Assembly (NCBI GenBank): GCA_009889515.1 | Contig: WUQR01000139.1 | Location: forward strand, 620,001-684,000 | From: Nitrososphaerota archaeon | Lineage (GTDB): Archaea; Thermoproteota; Nitrososphaeria_A; Caldarchaeales; Calditenuaceae | Reading direction: 5' to 3' | Length of the DNA: 64,000 nucleotides | Part shown: one piece after another, positions 17,233 through 26,679 of the stretch | Layout: every line of letters begins with the position of its first letter | How positions within the stretch are numbered: position 1 is the first letter of the stretch | Made by a program: the position numbers and the translations under genes | Notes under the pieces: generated by a model | Database searches by the model: none | Seen by the model: the letters and a program-made list of their open reading frames with translations, nothing else | What the model was told of the DNA's origin: nothing

Positions 17233-18936
17233 ATGGAGGAAAGAAGTAGTTTTCTGGAAAGGCCCTGGTTTAAGTTTTGGCCTGAGGGTGTTCCAAAGAC
17301 ACTTGATTATCCAAACGTTCCATTACACACTTTTCTCGAGAGGAGTGCGAAAGAGTTTCCATCAAAGACCTGTATCATCTTTTTCGGGAAGAGGATCACT
17401 TATGGCGAGCTGAATAACCTTGTAGACCGCTTCGCAACTGCTCTTCACCGGCTGGGAATTAGGAAGGGTGATGTAGTCGCCCTCTACCTTCCAAACATGC
17501 CCCAGTTCGTAATTGCCTATTACGCAATCTTAAAGCTCGGGGGCATCGTCTCAGGTATCAGCCCACTTGTCGTCGAGAGAGAGCTTGAGTTCCAGCTTAC
17601 TGACTCCGAGGCGAAGGCCATAATTTTGCTCGATGCGCTATATCCGAGGTTTGAGAAGGTTTGGGAGAAGACTCAGGTTAAGTTTGCAGTGGTGGCGAGG
17701 CTGGGTGAATACATGCCCGGTGTTAAGGCGTTTCTCGGAACCCTGCTAAAGAAGATACCGACTGCTAAGATTCCGCCTAGGCCAAACATATACTTCTTCA
17801 AAGAGCTGGTTGAGAAGACTCCCCCAGAGCCGCCTACAGTGGAGATTAACCCCAAGGAGGACCTCGCCGTGCTCCAATACACAGGCGGTACGACAGGTCT
17901 GCCAAAAGGCGCCATGCTGACTCATGAAAACCTTGTGGCGAATGTTGTCGGATGCGCGGCTTGGCTTAGGGCTGAGAGGGGTGCCGATGTGGGTCTTGCC
18001 GTCCTCCCCTTCTTCCACATATACGGCATGACAGTCAGCATGAACTTCACAATCTATGCGGGGGGAACGATGGTTGTGCTGCCACGCTTCGACGTCCTCG
18101 AAGTGTTAAAGTCGATTCAAAAGTACAAAGTCACACTATTCCCAGGCGTCCCCACGTTATACGCGATGATAGTCAACCACCCCCAGGTCACCAAATACAA
18201 TTTGCGGTCGGTGAAGTTCTGCATTTCAGGCGCGGCGCCGCTTCCACCCGAGGTTCAGAAGAGGTTTATGGAGTTGACGGGAGCGGTTTTGGTGGAGGGG
18301 TATGGTTTAACCGAGGCTGCCCCAGTCACACACTGTAATCCGCTTGACCCCACGATGAAGACGGTAAAGGTAGGGTCTATAGGGATACCTTGGCCGAGCA
18401 CTGATGCAAAGATAGTAGATGCTGAGACGGGGACTAGGGAGCTGCCGGTCGGTGAGGTTGGGGAGCTTGTGGTGAAGGGTCCACAGGTGATGAAGGGGTA
18501 TTGGAAGAGGCCTGAGGAGACCCGCATGGTTCTCCGCGACGGATGGCTCTACACCGGCGACCTCGCCAAGATGGATGAGGATGGCTACTTCTACATCACC
18601 GATCGGAAGAAGGACCTGATCAAGTATAAGGGGTACAGCGTCTACCCACGCGAGCTTGAGGATATACTCTACGAGCACCCAGCGGTGAAGCTTGCCGCAG
18701 TAGTGGGGAAGCCAGACCCTGTCGCAGGCGAGATCCCCAAGGCATTCGTCGTCTTGAAGGAGGGGGCGACCGCAACCGAGGAGGAGATTATGAAGTTTGT
18801 GAATGAGCGTGTCGCGCCATACAAGGCGATTAGGGAGGTTGAGTTTAGAAAAGAGCTGCCGACGACTATGGTTGGAAAAGTCTTGAGGAGGGTGCTCAGG
18901 GAGGAGGAGAAGGCCCGCTCGGCTGGCGGGCAATAG
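17233..18936 (+). CDS. Acyl-CoA synthetase (AMP-forming, long-chain type)
   Basis: Activates a fatty acid to acyl-CoA using ATP. The 567-residue ANL-family enzyme has the A3 phosphate motif YTGGTTGLPKGAMLTHENL near residue 218, the A5 motif VEGYGLTEAAPVTHCNP, the A7 motif LYTGDLAKMDEDGYFYITDRKKDLIKYKGYSV and the A10 lysine in TMVGKVLRR. TTTTTATAC lies about 29 nt upstream of the ATG. It is divergent from the beta-oxidation operon and probably coregulated through the inverted repeat between them. Confidence 0.95.
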   Translation: MEERSSFLERPWFKFWPEGVPKTLDYPNVPLHTFLERSAKEFPSKTCIIFFGKRITYGELNNLVDRFATALHRLGIRKGDVVALYLPNMPQFVIAYYAILKLGGIVSGISPLVVERELEFQLTDSEAKAIILLDALYPRFEKVWEKTQVKFAVVARLGEYMPGVKAFLGTLLKKIPTAKIPPRPNIYFFKELVEKTPPEPPTVEINPKEDLAVLQYTGGTTGLPKGAMLTHENLVANVVGCAAWLRAERGADVGLAVLPFFHIYGMTVSMNFTIYAGGTMVVLPRFDVLEVLKSIQKYKVTLFPGVPTLYAMIVNHPQVTKYNLRSVKFCISGAAPLPPEVQKRFMELTGAVLVEGYGLTEAAPVTHCNPLDPTMKTVKVGSIGIPWPSTDAKIVDAETGTRELPVGEVGELVVKGPQVMKGYWKRPEETRMVLRDGWLYTGDLAKMDEDGYFYITDRKKDLIKYKGYSVYPRELEDILYEHPAVKLAAVVGKPDPVAGEIPKAFVVLKEGATATEEEIMKFVNERVAPYKAIREVEFRKELPTTMVGKVLRRVLREEEKARSAGGQ

Positions 18937-18953
18937 CATATGGTCTCAAACGC

Positions 18954-19979
18954 TTAGCAGATACGTGGAACCAGCTCTCCACTGGGTGGCTCAAGTATTC
19001 TCGCACCTCCAATCAATGTCTTTAGGACAACCAGCCCAACGCTAGAGGCTCTCTCCCTAGCCTCGCCTATTATACGCGCCTCCCTATACCCCAGCTCATG
19101 CATCCGGGACAGAACTTCCTCCGCCTTCTCGGGTGATACGGCTAGTAGTGCTGTACCTTCAGAGGCGAGGTTCAAAGGGTCCACTCCCATCATCTCGCAG
19201 AGGTTTACCACCGGCTCTCTTATTGGTAGCTCCGACTCATACATCACAATCATGGTCTGGGAGCCCCTAGCCCAGTCGTTCAACGCCATGGCGACTCCAC
19301 CCCGTGTAGGGTCCCTAGCCGCGTGAATGTCTTCGGCATAGTCCTCGATTAGGGGGAGCATCAGCTTGGTCAGTGGGGACACATCGCTCTTAAACTCATC
19401 AGACTTTATCCCCTGTTGGGCAGCTAGGATTGCCGCCCCATGCTCACCGATGGTGCCCGAGATGATTATCTTGTCGCCCGGCCTGATGTTCTTATCGGCT
19501 ATTATTTTTGACGCGACTCCTATTCCGGCTGTGGTTATTAAAATGCCGTCGAGCTGTCCCCTCGGCATTACCTTAATGTCTCCCCCGACGAGACATACCT
19601 TCTCCTCCTGCAAAAGACTGATCATAGACCCCACGAGCCTGGAGAGGTCGTCCATGCTTGTGCCTTCCTCGATAACTATTGCGTCGAGAACGGCGACGGG
19701 CTTGCCTCCAAGCATGAGTATATCGTTTATAGTGCCGGCCGCAGCCAGCTTGCCGAGGTCTCCCCCGGGGAAAAAGATGGGACTAACAGTGTATGCGTCA
19801 ATTGTTGTTACAACGTAGCCACTGCCTACTGGGATTGCCGCCGAGTCGTCTGGGAAGTCTAGGCCTAAGCCTCCATCGGGGCTTTTCATCCACTCTGGGA
19901 GCCTGTTAAGTATCAGCCTAGCTAGTAGCTGGGAGGTTTCTATCCCCCCAGAACCATGTGCGAGGGAGATCTTACTCAC
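18954..19979 (-). CDS. hypE: Hydrogenase maturation factor HypE
   Basis: HypE dehydrates a C-terminal thiocarboxamide to thiocyanate, making the cyanide ligands of [NiFe] hydrogenase. The 341-residue PurM-like protein has LAHGSGGIETSQLL at the start, DDSAAIPVG, CLVGGDIKVMPRGQLDGILITTAGIG, DPTRGGVAMALND and the essential C-terminal Cys in VPRIC. It lies 7 nt after hypC in a hypD-hypC-hypE operon. Confidence 0.95.
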   Translation of the reverse strand: MSKISLAHGSGGIETSQLLARLILNRLPEWMKSPDGGLGLDFPDDSAAIPVGSGYVVTTIDAYTVSPIFFPGGDLGKLAAAGTINDILMLGGKPVAVLDAIVIEEGTSMDDLSRLVGSMISLLQEEKVCLVGGDIKVMPRGQLDGILITTAGIGVASKIIADKNIRPGDKIIISGTIGEHGAAILAAQQGIKSDEFKSDVSPLTKLMLPLIEDYAEDIHAARDPTRGGVAMALNDWARGSQTMIVMYESELPIREPVVNLCEMMGVDPLNLASEGTALLAVSPEKAEEVLSRMHELGYREARIIGEARERASSVGLVVLKTLIGGARILEPPSGELVPRIC

Positions 19980-19986
19980 AGTGCCA

Positions 19987-20283
19987 TCACTTTTGTCCTG
20001 AGAGATTTTCCTGCAACCTCACCCTCATACTCTCCAAGTATTCGGCAACCCTGCTCTCGGTCTGGGCTAACTGTCTAGCAGCTTCCTCGACATATCGAAA
20101 AACTTCCGTAAATTCTTCCTCACTGAGTCGCGAAACTATAATGCCCGCGTGAACCACTACGTAGTCTCCTTCTCTAACCTCCTCCACACCCACAAGAGCA
20201 TCCTTAATCAGCCCGCCTCCAAAGTCTACGACTGCCAACTCTCCCTCAACCCTCACCACCTTACCGTAAACTCCCAGACACAA
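19987..20283 (-). CDS. hypC: Hydrogenase maturation factor HypC
   Basis: A 98-residue chaperone that works with HypD to carry the Fe(CN)2CO group. It begins MCLGVYGKVVRV, where Cys2 is the conserved iron-binding residue, followed by the OB-fold signature VDFGGGLIKDALVGVEEVREGDYVVVHAGIIVSRLSEEE. The start is TTG immediately followed by TGT (Cys), placed 1 nt after the hypD stop with GAGGTGGTG upstream. The C-terminal helix is longer than in many HypC proteins. Confidence 0.95.
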   Translation of the reverse strand: MCLGVYGKVVRVEGELAVVDFGGGLIKDALVGVEEVREGDYVVVHAGIIVSRLSEEEFTEVFRYVEEAARQLAQTESRVAEYLESMRVRLQENLSGQK

Positions 20284-20284
20284 G

Positions 20285-21454
20285 TCACACCACCTCTACG
20301 AGGGCCTCTCGGCCACCCATCCTAGCCCAGATTGAGCATGACCCCTCAACAGAGACCATGCAAGGCCCATATGGTGTGCCTGGTGTACATCTCTTCATGA
20401 AGAGTCTGCAGTCGGTGGGCTTAGCGGCTCCCAGTATCACTTGCCCACAGATGCAGCCCGGGAGGAGGTCGTGTCGCCACTCCTCCCTGCTCGGCTCCCT
20501 AATACCGTACAGTCTAAATGCGTCGTACCTGCTGAAGTTTTCGTTAAGAGCATAGCCGCTCTTCTCGATGAACCCAATTCCCCGCCAAGCAGCATCAACC
20601 GTGTCGAAGACTTCAGCGAGGAGTCTCTTCGCGTGCCTGTTCCCCTCCATAGTCACTGTCCGAGAATACTCTATCACGAGTTTAGGCTCATCCTCCAATA
20701 GCTGTTTGAGAATAAGGGTGATGGCTATCAGCACGTCGAGAGGCTCAAACCCAGAGACCACGGTGGGAATATCGAACTCCTCTGGCAGGAACCTCCAGAC
20801 ACCAGCGCCAGTTATTGTCGATACATGACCAGGGGCTATCACGCCCGAGACAGCTCCAACCCTCTCCACCGCAAACCTTGCCGCCGGCGGTGTCAGCCTA
20901 CCAGCCATAATGAGCGCTAGATTCTCTGGGACCAACCTGTTGACAATGCCCGAGGCGTAGGCAGGGCATGTAGTCTCGAAGCCGACGGCTAAAAACACAG
21001 AAGGCTTATCGTGCTTGGCTGCGTCCCTTATCGCATCCAAAAAGCTGTACACTACCCGCACATCAGCCCCCATCATCCTGGCATCCGAGAGGCTCCTACA
21101 CCCATCAATCTCCTTTACAGCCGGGAGCTTATACGCATCACCATACGTGTAGAGGGTTAAACCCTCCAAAGCAAGCTTCACAGCAGCCTCCACATAAAAA
21201 GAAGGAGTGATGCAGACAGGACATCCGGGCCCCGCCACAAGGTTAACACCAGGGGGGAGTACGCTCCTAATCCCATAGTGGGTAGTAGTGTATTCGTGGG
21301 TTCCACAGAAGTTCATTATCTTAACCTCTTCGACACCTTTTCTTGCGCGTAGCAGCTCCCAATACTCCTTAATTATCCTGATGATCTGGGATGCCAGTAC
21401 TTTGTCTCGGAACAGCTTTTTCGTAAGATATCGTAAATCGCCTTGCTGACCCAC
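20285..21454 (-). CDS. hypD: Hydrogenase maturation factor HypD
   Basis: A [4Fe-4S] scaffold protein on which the iron cyanide/carbonyl group is assembled. The 389-residue product has the three signature Cys motifs: NFCGTHEYTTTHYG near residue 49, GPGCPVCITP near 76 and PGCICGQVILGAAKPTDC near the end. First gene of the hypDCE operon. The GTG start is about 44 nt from an AATATAT promoter element; a slightly downstream start is not excluded. Confidence 0.95.
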   Translation of the reverse strand: MGQQGDLRYLTKKLFRDKVLASQIIRIIKEYWELLRARKGVEEVKIMNFCGTHEYTTTHYGIRSVLPPGVNLVAGPGCPVCITPSFYVEAAVKLALEGLTLYTYGDAYKLPAVKEIDGCRSLSDARMMGADVRVVYSFLDAIRDAAKHDKPSVFLAVGFETTCPAYASGIVNRLVPENLALIMAGRLTPPAARFAVERVGAVSGVIAPGHVSTITGAGVWRFLPEEFDIPTVVSGFEPLDVLIAITLILKQLLEDEPKLVIEYSRTVTMEGNRHAKRLLAEVFDTVDAAWRGIGFIEKSGYALNENFSRYDAFRLYGIREPSREEWRHDLLPGCICGQVILGAAKPTDCRLFMKRCTPGTPYGPCMVSVEGSCSIWARMGGREALVEVV

Positions 21455-21491
21455 AAATATAATAACATCTCAAACATTTAATAAGGTTATC

Positions 21492-21503
21492 ATCTTAATA
21501 TAT
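21492..21503. promoter_or_regulatory. Shared TATA region of divergent hypD and hypF
   Basis: CTTAATATATCG reads as a TATA box on both strands and lies between hypD (start 21454, minus) and hypF (start 21553, plus). A second AT-rich element, TTATTATATTT on the minus strand near 21457-21467, is closer to hypD. Confidence 0.4.
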
Positions 21504-21552
21504 CGCAACACCTGCTTGGTATGGGTAGACAGTCTCCAGGCTTGTCTTATCG

Positions 21553-23871
21553 GTGGACCTCTTGAAGGCCGTCAGGCTGAGGCTCTCAGGAATTGTACAG
21601 GGCGTCGCCTTCAGGCCATTCGTTTTTAGAGTTGCTAGGCGGGCCGGTGTAAATGGCTATGTGAAGAATGTGGGAGGAAGCGGTGTGGAGATTCATGTGG
21701 AAGGCGAGTCTGAGAGGGTGGAGGAGTTCATCAAACTATTGTGGGAGTTGAAGCCAGAGAAGGCTAGGATAGACGAGTACTCGATCGTAGAGACAGCCCC
21801 TAAGGGCTACCTAGATTTTAAGATCGAGCAAAGCGACCCGTCAGCGCACTTCAGATCAATTATTCCACCCGACTTCTCGATATGTAGGGATTGTCTAGAA
21901 GAGATACTCTCAAGGACGCGTTGGCACCTATATCCTTTCAATTCATGTGCCTTCTGTGGGCCGCGCTACTCCATGATATACAGTATCCCATACGACAGGG
22001 AGAACACGGCTATGAGGGATTTCCCCCTTTGCCAAGACTGCCTCAGAGACTACTCTGACCCCGAGAATGAGAGGAGGTTTCATGCTCAGGGGATCAGCTG
22101 TCCAGTCTGCGGACCGAGTGTCCGGCTCCAGAGTGGTAGGGGGGAGGTGTTGGCGGATGGTGTGGATGCTATCGATGAAGCTGCTAGGCTGATCGACTCT
22201 GGGCACATCGTGGCCGTAAAGGGGCTGGGCGGGTTTCATATCGCCGCCTCGGCCACCGATGATGATGTTGTAGCGGAGCTCCGCTCAAGGAAGAGGAGAC
22301 CAACTAAGCCTTTCGCCGTCATGTGCTTGGACATAGACACTGTATCGCGCCTTGTAGAACTCGGACCTGACGCTATTAGAATACTCGACTCGCCCGAGAA
22401 GCCTATACTGCTTCTACCCACTCTTGAGAACGCGCCTATATCACGCCTCGTAGCCCCCAACCTGAGGAAGCTCGGCGTCTTCCTCCCCTACACCGGCCTA
22501 CACTACCTCCTCCTCTCAAGGACAAGGGATAAGTACGCAATAATGACGAGCGGCAACCCCCACAACGAGCCCATGTGCACTAGAGACGACGAGGCCTTTG
22601 AGAGGCTGCGCGGAATAGTCGACTACTTCCTCACACACAATAGAGTGATTGTAAATCGAGTGGATGACAGTGTGGCCCGGTTCACGGCAGGACGGTTCAC
22701 ACTACTGAGGAGGGGTAGAGGATATGCACCAAAGTGGCTCCAGCTCCCATTCCGCGCCTCGAGGGAGGTTGTGGCGTTTGGCGCTATGCTGCAGAGCGCT
22801 GGTGCTGTGGCGTTTGACGATAAGGTAGTCCTGACACAGTTTATAGGTGATGTCGACGAGTATGGATCCTTCCTCGACTTGGAGAAGTACTTGGGACTGC
22901 TGATTAGGACGTACCAGATACCTGTAGAGTCATCAGTCATGGTGGCCGACCTACATCCCCTCTACCCCTCAACGCTCCTCGCCGAAGAATGGTCAAGAAA
23001 GTTTGGCGCCGAGCTAGTTAAGGTCCAGCACCACTGGGCCCACATAGCGGCCGTCATGGCGGAGCATGGCGTCATTGAAGAGGAGGTAGTGGGTATTGCG
23101 GTTGACGGTGTGGGGCTTGGAGACGACGGTACAGCTTGGGGCGGGGAGGTGATTATCGCCAGCCTGAACGGATTCAAGAGGGTGGGGTGCCTCAAGCCCC
23201 AGAAAATGCCGGGAGGGGACGTCGCAGTCGAATATCCCGCGAGGATGTTGGCTGGAATACTCTCGGACAAGCTGTCTAGGGAGGAGCTTGCAGAGGTCTT
23301 TCGCGAGTTGGGAATTGTGGAGAGGGGGTTAAGGAGGGGGTGGGAGGAGTTCAACATCATGTTGAACCAGCTCGAAGGAGACCTACCACTCACTTCGAGC
23401 ACTGGAAGGGTGTTAGACGCCGCATCCGTAATGCTTGGATTCTGCGATCGGAGGACCTATGAGGGTGAGCCTGCAATCGTCCTCGAGGACAACTCAAAGC
23501 CAACTACAGAGAGGCTTAAGGTGCACGTCAGAGACGACGGTCTATACGTCGTGGATACAGCCGAGATCCTCTTGCAGGCCCTCGACCTCCTGAGATGTGG
23601 CACTGATAGGAGAGAGATAGGCTACATGGTGCAGCACGCGGTGGGGTATGGTCTGGGATTGGTGGCAAGCCGCTTCATAGGGAGGCGCAGGCTTGTAGCC
23701 CTGTCGGGTGGTGCCGCTGTAAACGACTACCTAGTTCGGGGAGTGTTGGAGGCTCTTGAGGGAAAGGGGGTGGATGTTCTTATGCCTAAAACGGTGCCAG
23801 CGGGGGATGGAGGGATAGCAGTGGGGCAGGCGGCAATAGCGGCGCTAAAGTCTTCCCAGCTCAGAAGGTGA
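21553..23871 (+). CDS. hypF: Carbamoyltransferase HypF
   Basis: HypF transfers carbamoyl groups from carbamoyl phosphate to HypE for cyanide synthesis. The 772-residue protein has all domains: N-terminal acylphosphatase (SGIVQGVAFRPFVFRVARR), two zinc-finger pairs (CRDCLEEI...CAFCGPRYS and CQDCLRDY...CPVCGPSV), a YrdC-like domain (IVAVKGLGGFHIAASATDD, KRRPTKPFAVM) and a Kae1-like domain (QHHWAHIAAVMAEHG, VDGVGLGDDGTAWGGEV, LSGGAAVNDYL). GTG start. Divergent from hypDCE. hypA, hypB and the hydrogenase itself are not in the window. Confidence 0.96.
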   Translation: MDLLKAVRLRLSGIVQGVAFRPFVFRVARRAGVNGYVKNVGGSGVEIHVEGESERVEEFIKLLWELKPEKARIDEYSIVETAPKGYLDFKIEQSDPSAHFRSIIPPDFSICRDCLEEILSRTRWHLYPFNSCAFCGPRYSMIYSIPYDRENTAMRDFPLCQDCLRDYSDPENERRFHAQGISCPVCGPSVRLQSGRGEVLADGVDAIDEAARLIDSGHIVAVKGLGGFHIAASATDDDVVAELRSRKRRPTKPFAVMCLDIDTVSRLVELGPDAIRILDSPEKPILLLPTLENAPISRLVAPNLRKLGVFLPYTGLHYLLLSRTRDKYAIMTSGNPHNEPMCTRDDEAFERLRGIVDYFLTHNRVIVNRVDDSVARFTAGRFTLLRRGRGYAPKWLQLPFRASREVVAFGAMLQSAGAVAFDDKVVLTQFIGDVDEYGSFLDLEKYLGLLIRTYQIPVESSVMVADLHPLYPSTLLAEEWSRKFGAELVKVQHHWAHIAAVMAEHGVIEEEVVGIAVDGVGLGDDGTAWGGEVIIASLNGFKRVGCLKPQKMPGGDVAVEYPARMLAGILSDKLSREELAEVFRELGIVERGLRRGWEEFNIMLNQLEGDLPLTSSTGRVLDAASVMLGFCDRRTYEGEPAIVLEDNSKPTTERLKVHVRDDGLYVVDTAEILLQALDLLRCGTDRREIGYMVQHAVGYGLGLVASRFIGRRRLVALSGGAAVNDYLVRGVLEALEGKGVDVLMPKTVPAGDGGIAVGQAAIAALKSSQLRR

Positions 23872-23933
23872 ACGTCTAATCAGGCATGAGTTATCAGAAG
23901 GGAAGAGAATGCAGCAACACTGTTTATAAAAGG

Positions 23934-24019
23934 CGCCGGGGGAGGGATTCGAACCCTCGCGGCCCGAAACGGGCCACAGGCTCTCAAGGCCTGCGCATTA
24001 TCCACTCTGCCACCCCGGC
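23934..24019 (-). tRNA. tRNA-Ser (anticodon TGA)
   Basis: On the minus strand the acceptor GCCGGGG pairs with CCCCGGC, discriminator G. The anticodon loop CTTGAGA gives TGA and there is a long class II variable arm (GTGGCCCGTTTCGGGCC). The T arm is GAGGGTTCGAATCCCTC. No intron and no encoded CCA. It is nearly identical from the anticodon stem onward to the tRNA-Ser at 46.6 kb. Confidence 0.95.
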
Positions 24020-24040
24020 CCATCGATACTTTATGGCCTA

Positions 24041-24058
24041 GCTTGCTTTAGATTTTCC
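24041..24058 (-). promoter_or_regulatory. Upstream promoter element of tRNA-Ser(TGA)
   Basis: The minus strand reads GGAAAATCTAAAGCAAGC, starting 22 nt upstream of the tRNA. The same 18-mer with one change occurs at exactly the same distance upstream of the second tRNA-Ser (46691-46708), so it is a probable BRE/TATA promoter. Confidence 0.6.
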
Positions 24059-24210
24059 CTCCCCTCACAGCTCAATTTACCAGCCACTACCCTGACAAAG
24101 CGTTACCGGAAGGAGAGGCAGAAGATTTTAAAGCCCAGCACAACATTGGCCGTCACTATTCCTCCTTTAGTTACTAAGATAAATAGGGGGTTCTCTCGCT
24201 CTCCACAGGG

Positions 24211-25779
24211 TTGGAGAGACTTATTCCGAGGACTATGGCGTCTCAGCACCCTGATAACGCTGTTCTCCCCTCCTGGTGTAGTGGTGAGGTGATAGCGGGT
24301 GAGGACGAGGTTAGGGAGGCCTACCTCGCCTATTCCGAGTATGGTTGCCAAGAGGTCATGTGGGATGCCGAGGGGAAGGACATAGATCCATACGTTGTAA
24401 GGAAACTTCTAATCACCTATCCGGAATACTTCCGCGAGAAGGTTCTCGGACGCGACGTGTTCCTCACGTTCAGGGTCCCCAATCCTCTGATAGAGGTGGC
24501 TGAGAGGAAGGTCTTCTTAGAGTCTCTCCAAGCGATCCCTCGCCACAACGATGTGGCCCGAATCTTCTACAACGGCGACAGGGCTGCAGTTTTTGAGGTT
24601 ATACTCCCATTCACATCCAGTCACACAGACATGGTTAGAGTGAGAGAGGTTTACAGGCGGAGCGTCGTAGAGCCTTTTAGCTCTTCTATAGACTTTAGAG
24701 GGTTCACGCTTAGAGACCTCTTAGGAGACGTTACGCCGGAGGACTTGGAGATAATTCCCCTCTTCGAGGACGCAGACACTATTATAAAAATCGATGACAT
24801 TATTACCAAATACGTCGAGCTCTTCGCCCCACCCTATCTCAGGGTCTTCATAGCGCGGTCAGACCCCGCTCTAACCTACGGGTTCATAACCGCAACACTA
24901 TTGGCGAAAATAGCCCTCTCAAAGTGCAAGGCCCTAAACGAGAGGCTCGGTATACCAATATACCCAATCATCGGCGCCGGATGCCTACCCTTCAGGGGCC
25001 ACAACTCACCCACGAATGTGGAGAAGTTTGCCGAGGAATACGCGGGAGTGTGGACAGTTACTATTCAATCCGCGTTCAGATACGACCATCCCAAGGAGCT
25101 TGCTGTCAGGGCAATTGAGAGACTTAATACAAGCCTGCCGGGCGGCAGCCCGATCCTCCTTGAGAAGGAGCATGAAGAGACAGTATTGAAAAGCATCTCG
25201 ACACTAATGAAGAGCTACGGAGACTCACTCGAAAATGCCGCTGAAGAAGTAAATTCAAAGTCTCGCTTCATACCGCAGAGGCGTGCTAGAAAACTCCACA
25301 TAGGCCTATTCAGCTACTCTAGGTCCTTCAGAGGGACAACCCTACCTAGAGCCATACCCTTCACAGCCTTCTTCTACTCACTCGGCCTACCCCCCGAGCT
25401 AATCGGGCTAAGAGCCCTCAGAGAACTGGGAGAGGAGGAATACGACGCTGTCCGAGAGCTTCATGTCAACTTGGTTCATGATCTTAGCTTCGCCGCAAGA
25501 CACCTCAGCTGGGAGAACCTCTCAATCCTCGCAGAGCGGGAACAGCATGTCCAGAAGGTGTTTGGACTAAACTTTCTGGAACGCTTCATACCCAGCTACA
25601 TGGAAGATATAGCTACAGCAGAGGAGTTGCTCGGAATTAAATGCGGGCCACGGACTCTCTCAGACCGGAAATATGTCAACACTGTGGAGAACTTCCTAAT
25701 CTCCCTGCTTGAGGGGAAGGAGGAGGAAGCAAGAGAAGAACTCCTAAGATCCGCCGCTATGAGAAGGAGTCTAGGCTAG
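24211..25779 (+). CDS. ppcA: Archaeal-type phosphoenolpyruvate carboxylase
   Basis: Carboxylates PEP to oxaloacetate, replenishing the citric acid cycle. The 522-residue length and the start IPRTMASQHPDN identify the short archaeal form, as do EVMWDAEGKDIDPYVVRKLL, FRVPNPLIEVAERKVFLESL, PIIGAGCLPFRGHNSP, TIQSAFRYDHP and the RRARKLHIGLFSYSR segment. TTG start with AGATAAATAGG about 27 nt upstream, fitting a leaderless transcript. Its end overlaps the convergent ftsY gene by 9 nt. Confidence 0.95.
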   Translation: MERLIPRTMASQHPDNAVLPSWCSGEVIAGEDEVREAYLAYSEYGCQEVMWDAEGKDIDPYVVRKLLITYPEYFREKVLGRDVFLTFRVPNPLIEVAERKVFLESLQAIPRHNDVARIFYNGDRAAVFEVILPFTSSHTDMVRVREVYRRSVVEPFSSSIDFRGFTLRDLLGDVTPEDLEIIPLFEDADTIIKIDDIITKYVELFAPPYLRVFIARSDPALTYGFITATLLAKIALSKCKALNERLGIPIYPIIGAGCLPFRGHNSPTNVEKFAEEYAGVWTVTIQSAFRYDHPKELAVRAIERLNTSLPGGSPILLEKEHEETVLKSISTLMKSYGDSLENAAEEVNSKSRFIPQRRARKLHIGLFSYSRSFRGTTLPRAIPFTAFFYSLGLPPELIGLRALRELGEEEYDAVRELHVNLVHDLSFAARHLSWENLSILAEREQHVQKVFGLNFLERFIPSYMEDIATAEELLGIKCGPRTLSDRKYVNTVENFLISLLEGKEEEAREELLRSAAMRRSLG

Positions 25780-26679
25780 AACTCTCTCTATTAAGAACTC
25801 TTTTTGGAACGGTATCAGGTCGTCAAGACCTTGACCAACTCCGATAAACAGTATCGGCCTCTTTATCTCGTGGCAGACGGTTAGGGCCAGACCACCCCTA
25901 GAATCGCTATCCATCTTAGTGAGTATAACATAGTCTACTCCCACATCGTTATGAAATATCCGCGCCTGCTCGCGGGCTGTGGAGCCGGTCAGCGAGTCAA
26001 GCACAAGTATGACACAGTCAGGGTTTGAGGTCCTCTTTATCTTCTTCATCTCCTCTAGCAGGTTCTTTTTCGCCTCACTCCTACCGGCCGTATCTATCAG
26101 CACCACTGGCTCCCGTCCAGCCTTAGCCGATAATATGGTGTCCACAGCCACAGCAGCTGGGTCGGCCCCGTACCTTTGGCTAACGGCTCTAATACCTACC
26201 TGTGCAGCCAAGTTCTTCGCCTGCTCTATGGCGGCGGCCCTGAAGGTGTCGGCGCACGCTAGAACCGAAATTAAACGATTCTTCTTTAGCCACCACGCAA
26301 TCTTTGCTATTGTTGTGGTTTTCCCTCCGCCGTTCGGTCCGACGAAGAGTATGACGTAAGGCTCCCCACTCTTATCCTTCTTCAATCTGATTTCTTCAAG
26401 TAGCTTTTCAGGAGAGGCGTCCAGTAGAATCTCAGAGAGTACGTCTCGATAGACCTTCATTACTACCTCCTCGCCGTCGCCGAATCTCGGAACCTGAACC
26501 TCTGCAAGCCTGGGCCTCAAGAGTTCAGCAATATGCTCCGCTGTCTCGATCGAGACGTCACTGCTTACAAGCTGGAGTTTGAAGTCTTCAAGTGCATTTC
26601 TAAGCTCCTTTTCAGAGAGCCTTGTCTTGGAAACCTTTTCAGTAAGTGTTTGGAAGGCCTTCTTAAGGCCCTCCAGCAT
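25771..26679 (-). CDS. ftsY: Signal recognition particle receptor FtsY
   Basis: The membrane-associated GTPase that docks SRP-ribosome complexes at the Sec translocon. The 302-residue protein has an N-terminal helical domain and an NG GTPase domain: P-loop GPNGGGKTTT (114-123), ADTFRAAAIEQ (143-153), DTAGR (196-200) and TKMD (254-257). It lacks a long acidic N-terminal extension, as is common in archaea. The ATG directly follows the pfdA stop, so the two are coupled; secY is at 49-51 kb. Confidence 0.95.
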   Translation of the reverse strand: MLEGLKKAFQTLTEKVSKTRLSEKELRNALEDFKLQLVSSDVSIETAEHIAELLRPRLAEVQVPRFGDGEEVVMKVYRDVLSEILLDASPEKLLEEIRLKKDKSGEPYVILFVGPNGGGKTTTIAKIAWWLKKNRLISVLACADTFRAAAIEQAKNLAAQVGIRAVSQRYGADPAAVAVDTILSAKAGREPVVLIDTAGRSEAKKNLLEEMKKIKRTSNPDCVILVLDSLTGSTAREQARIFHNDVGVDYVILTKMDSDSRGGLALTVCHEIKRPILFIGVGQGLDDLIPFQKEFLIERVLA

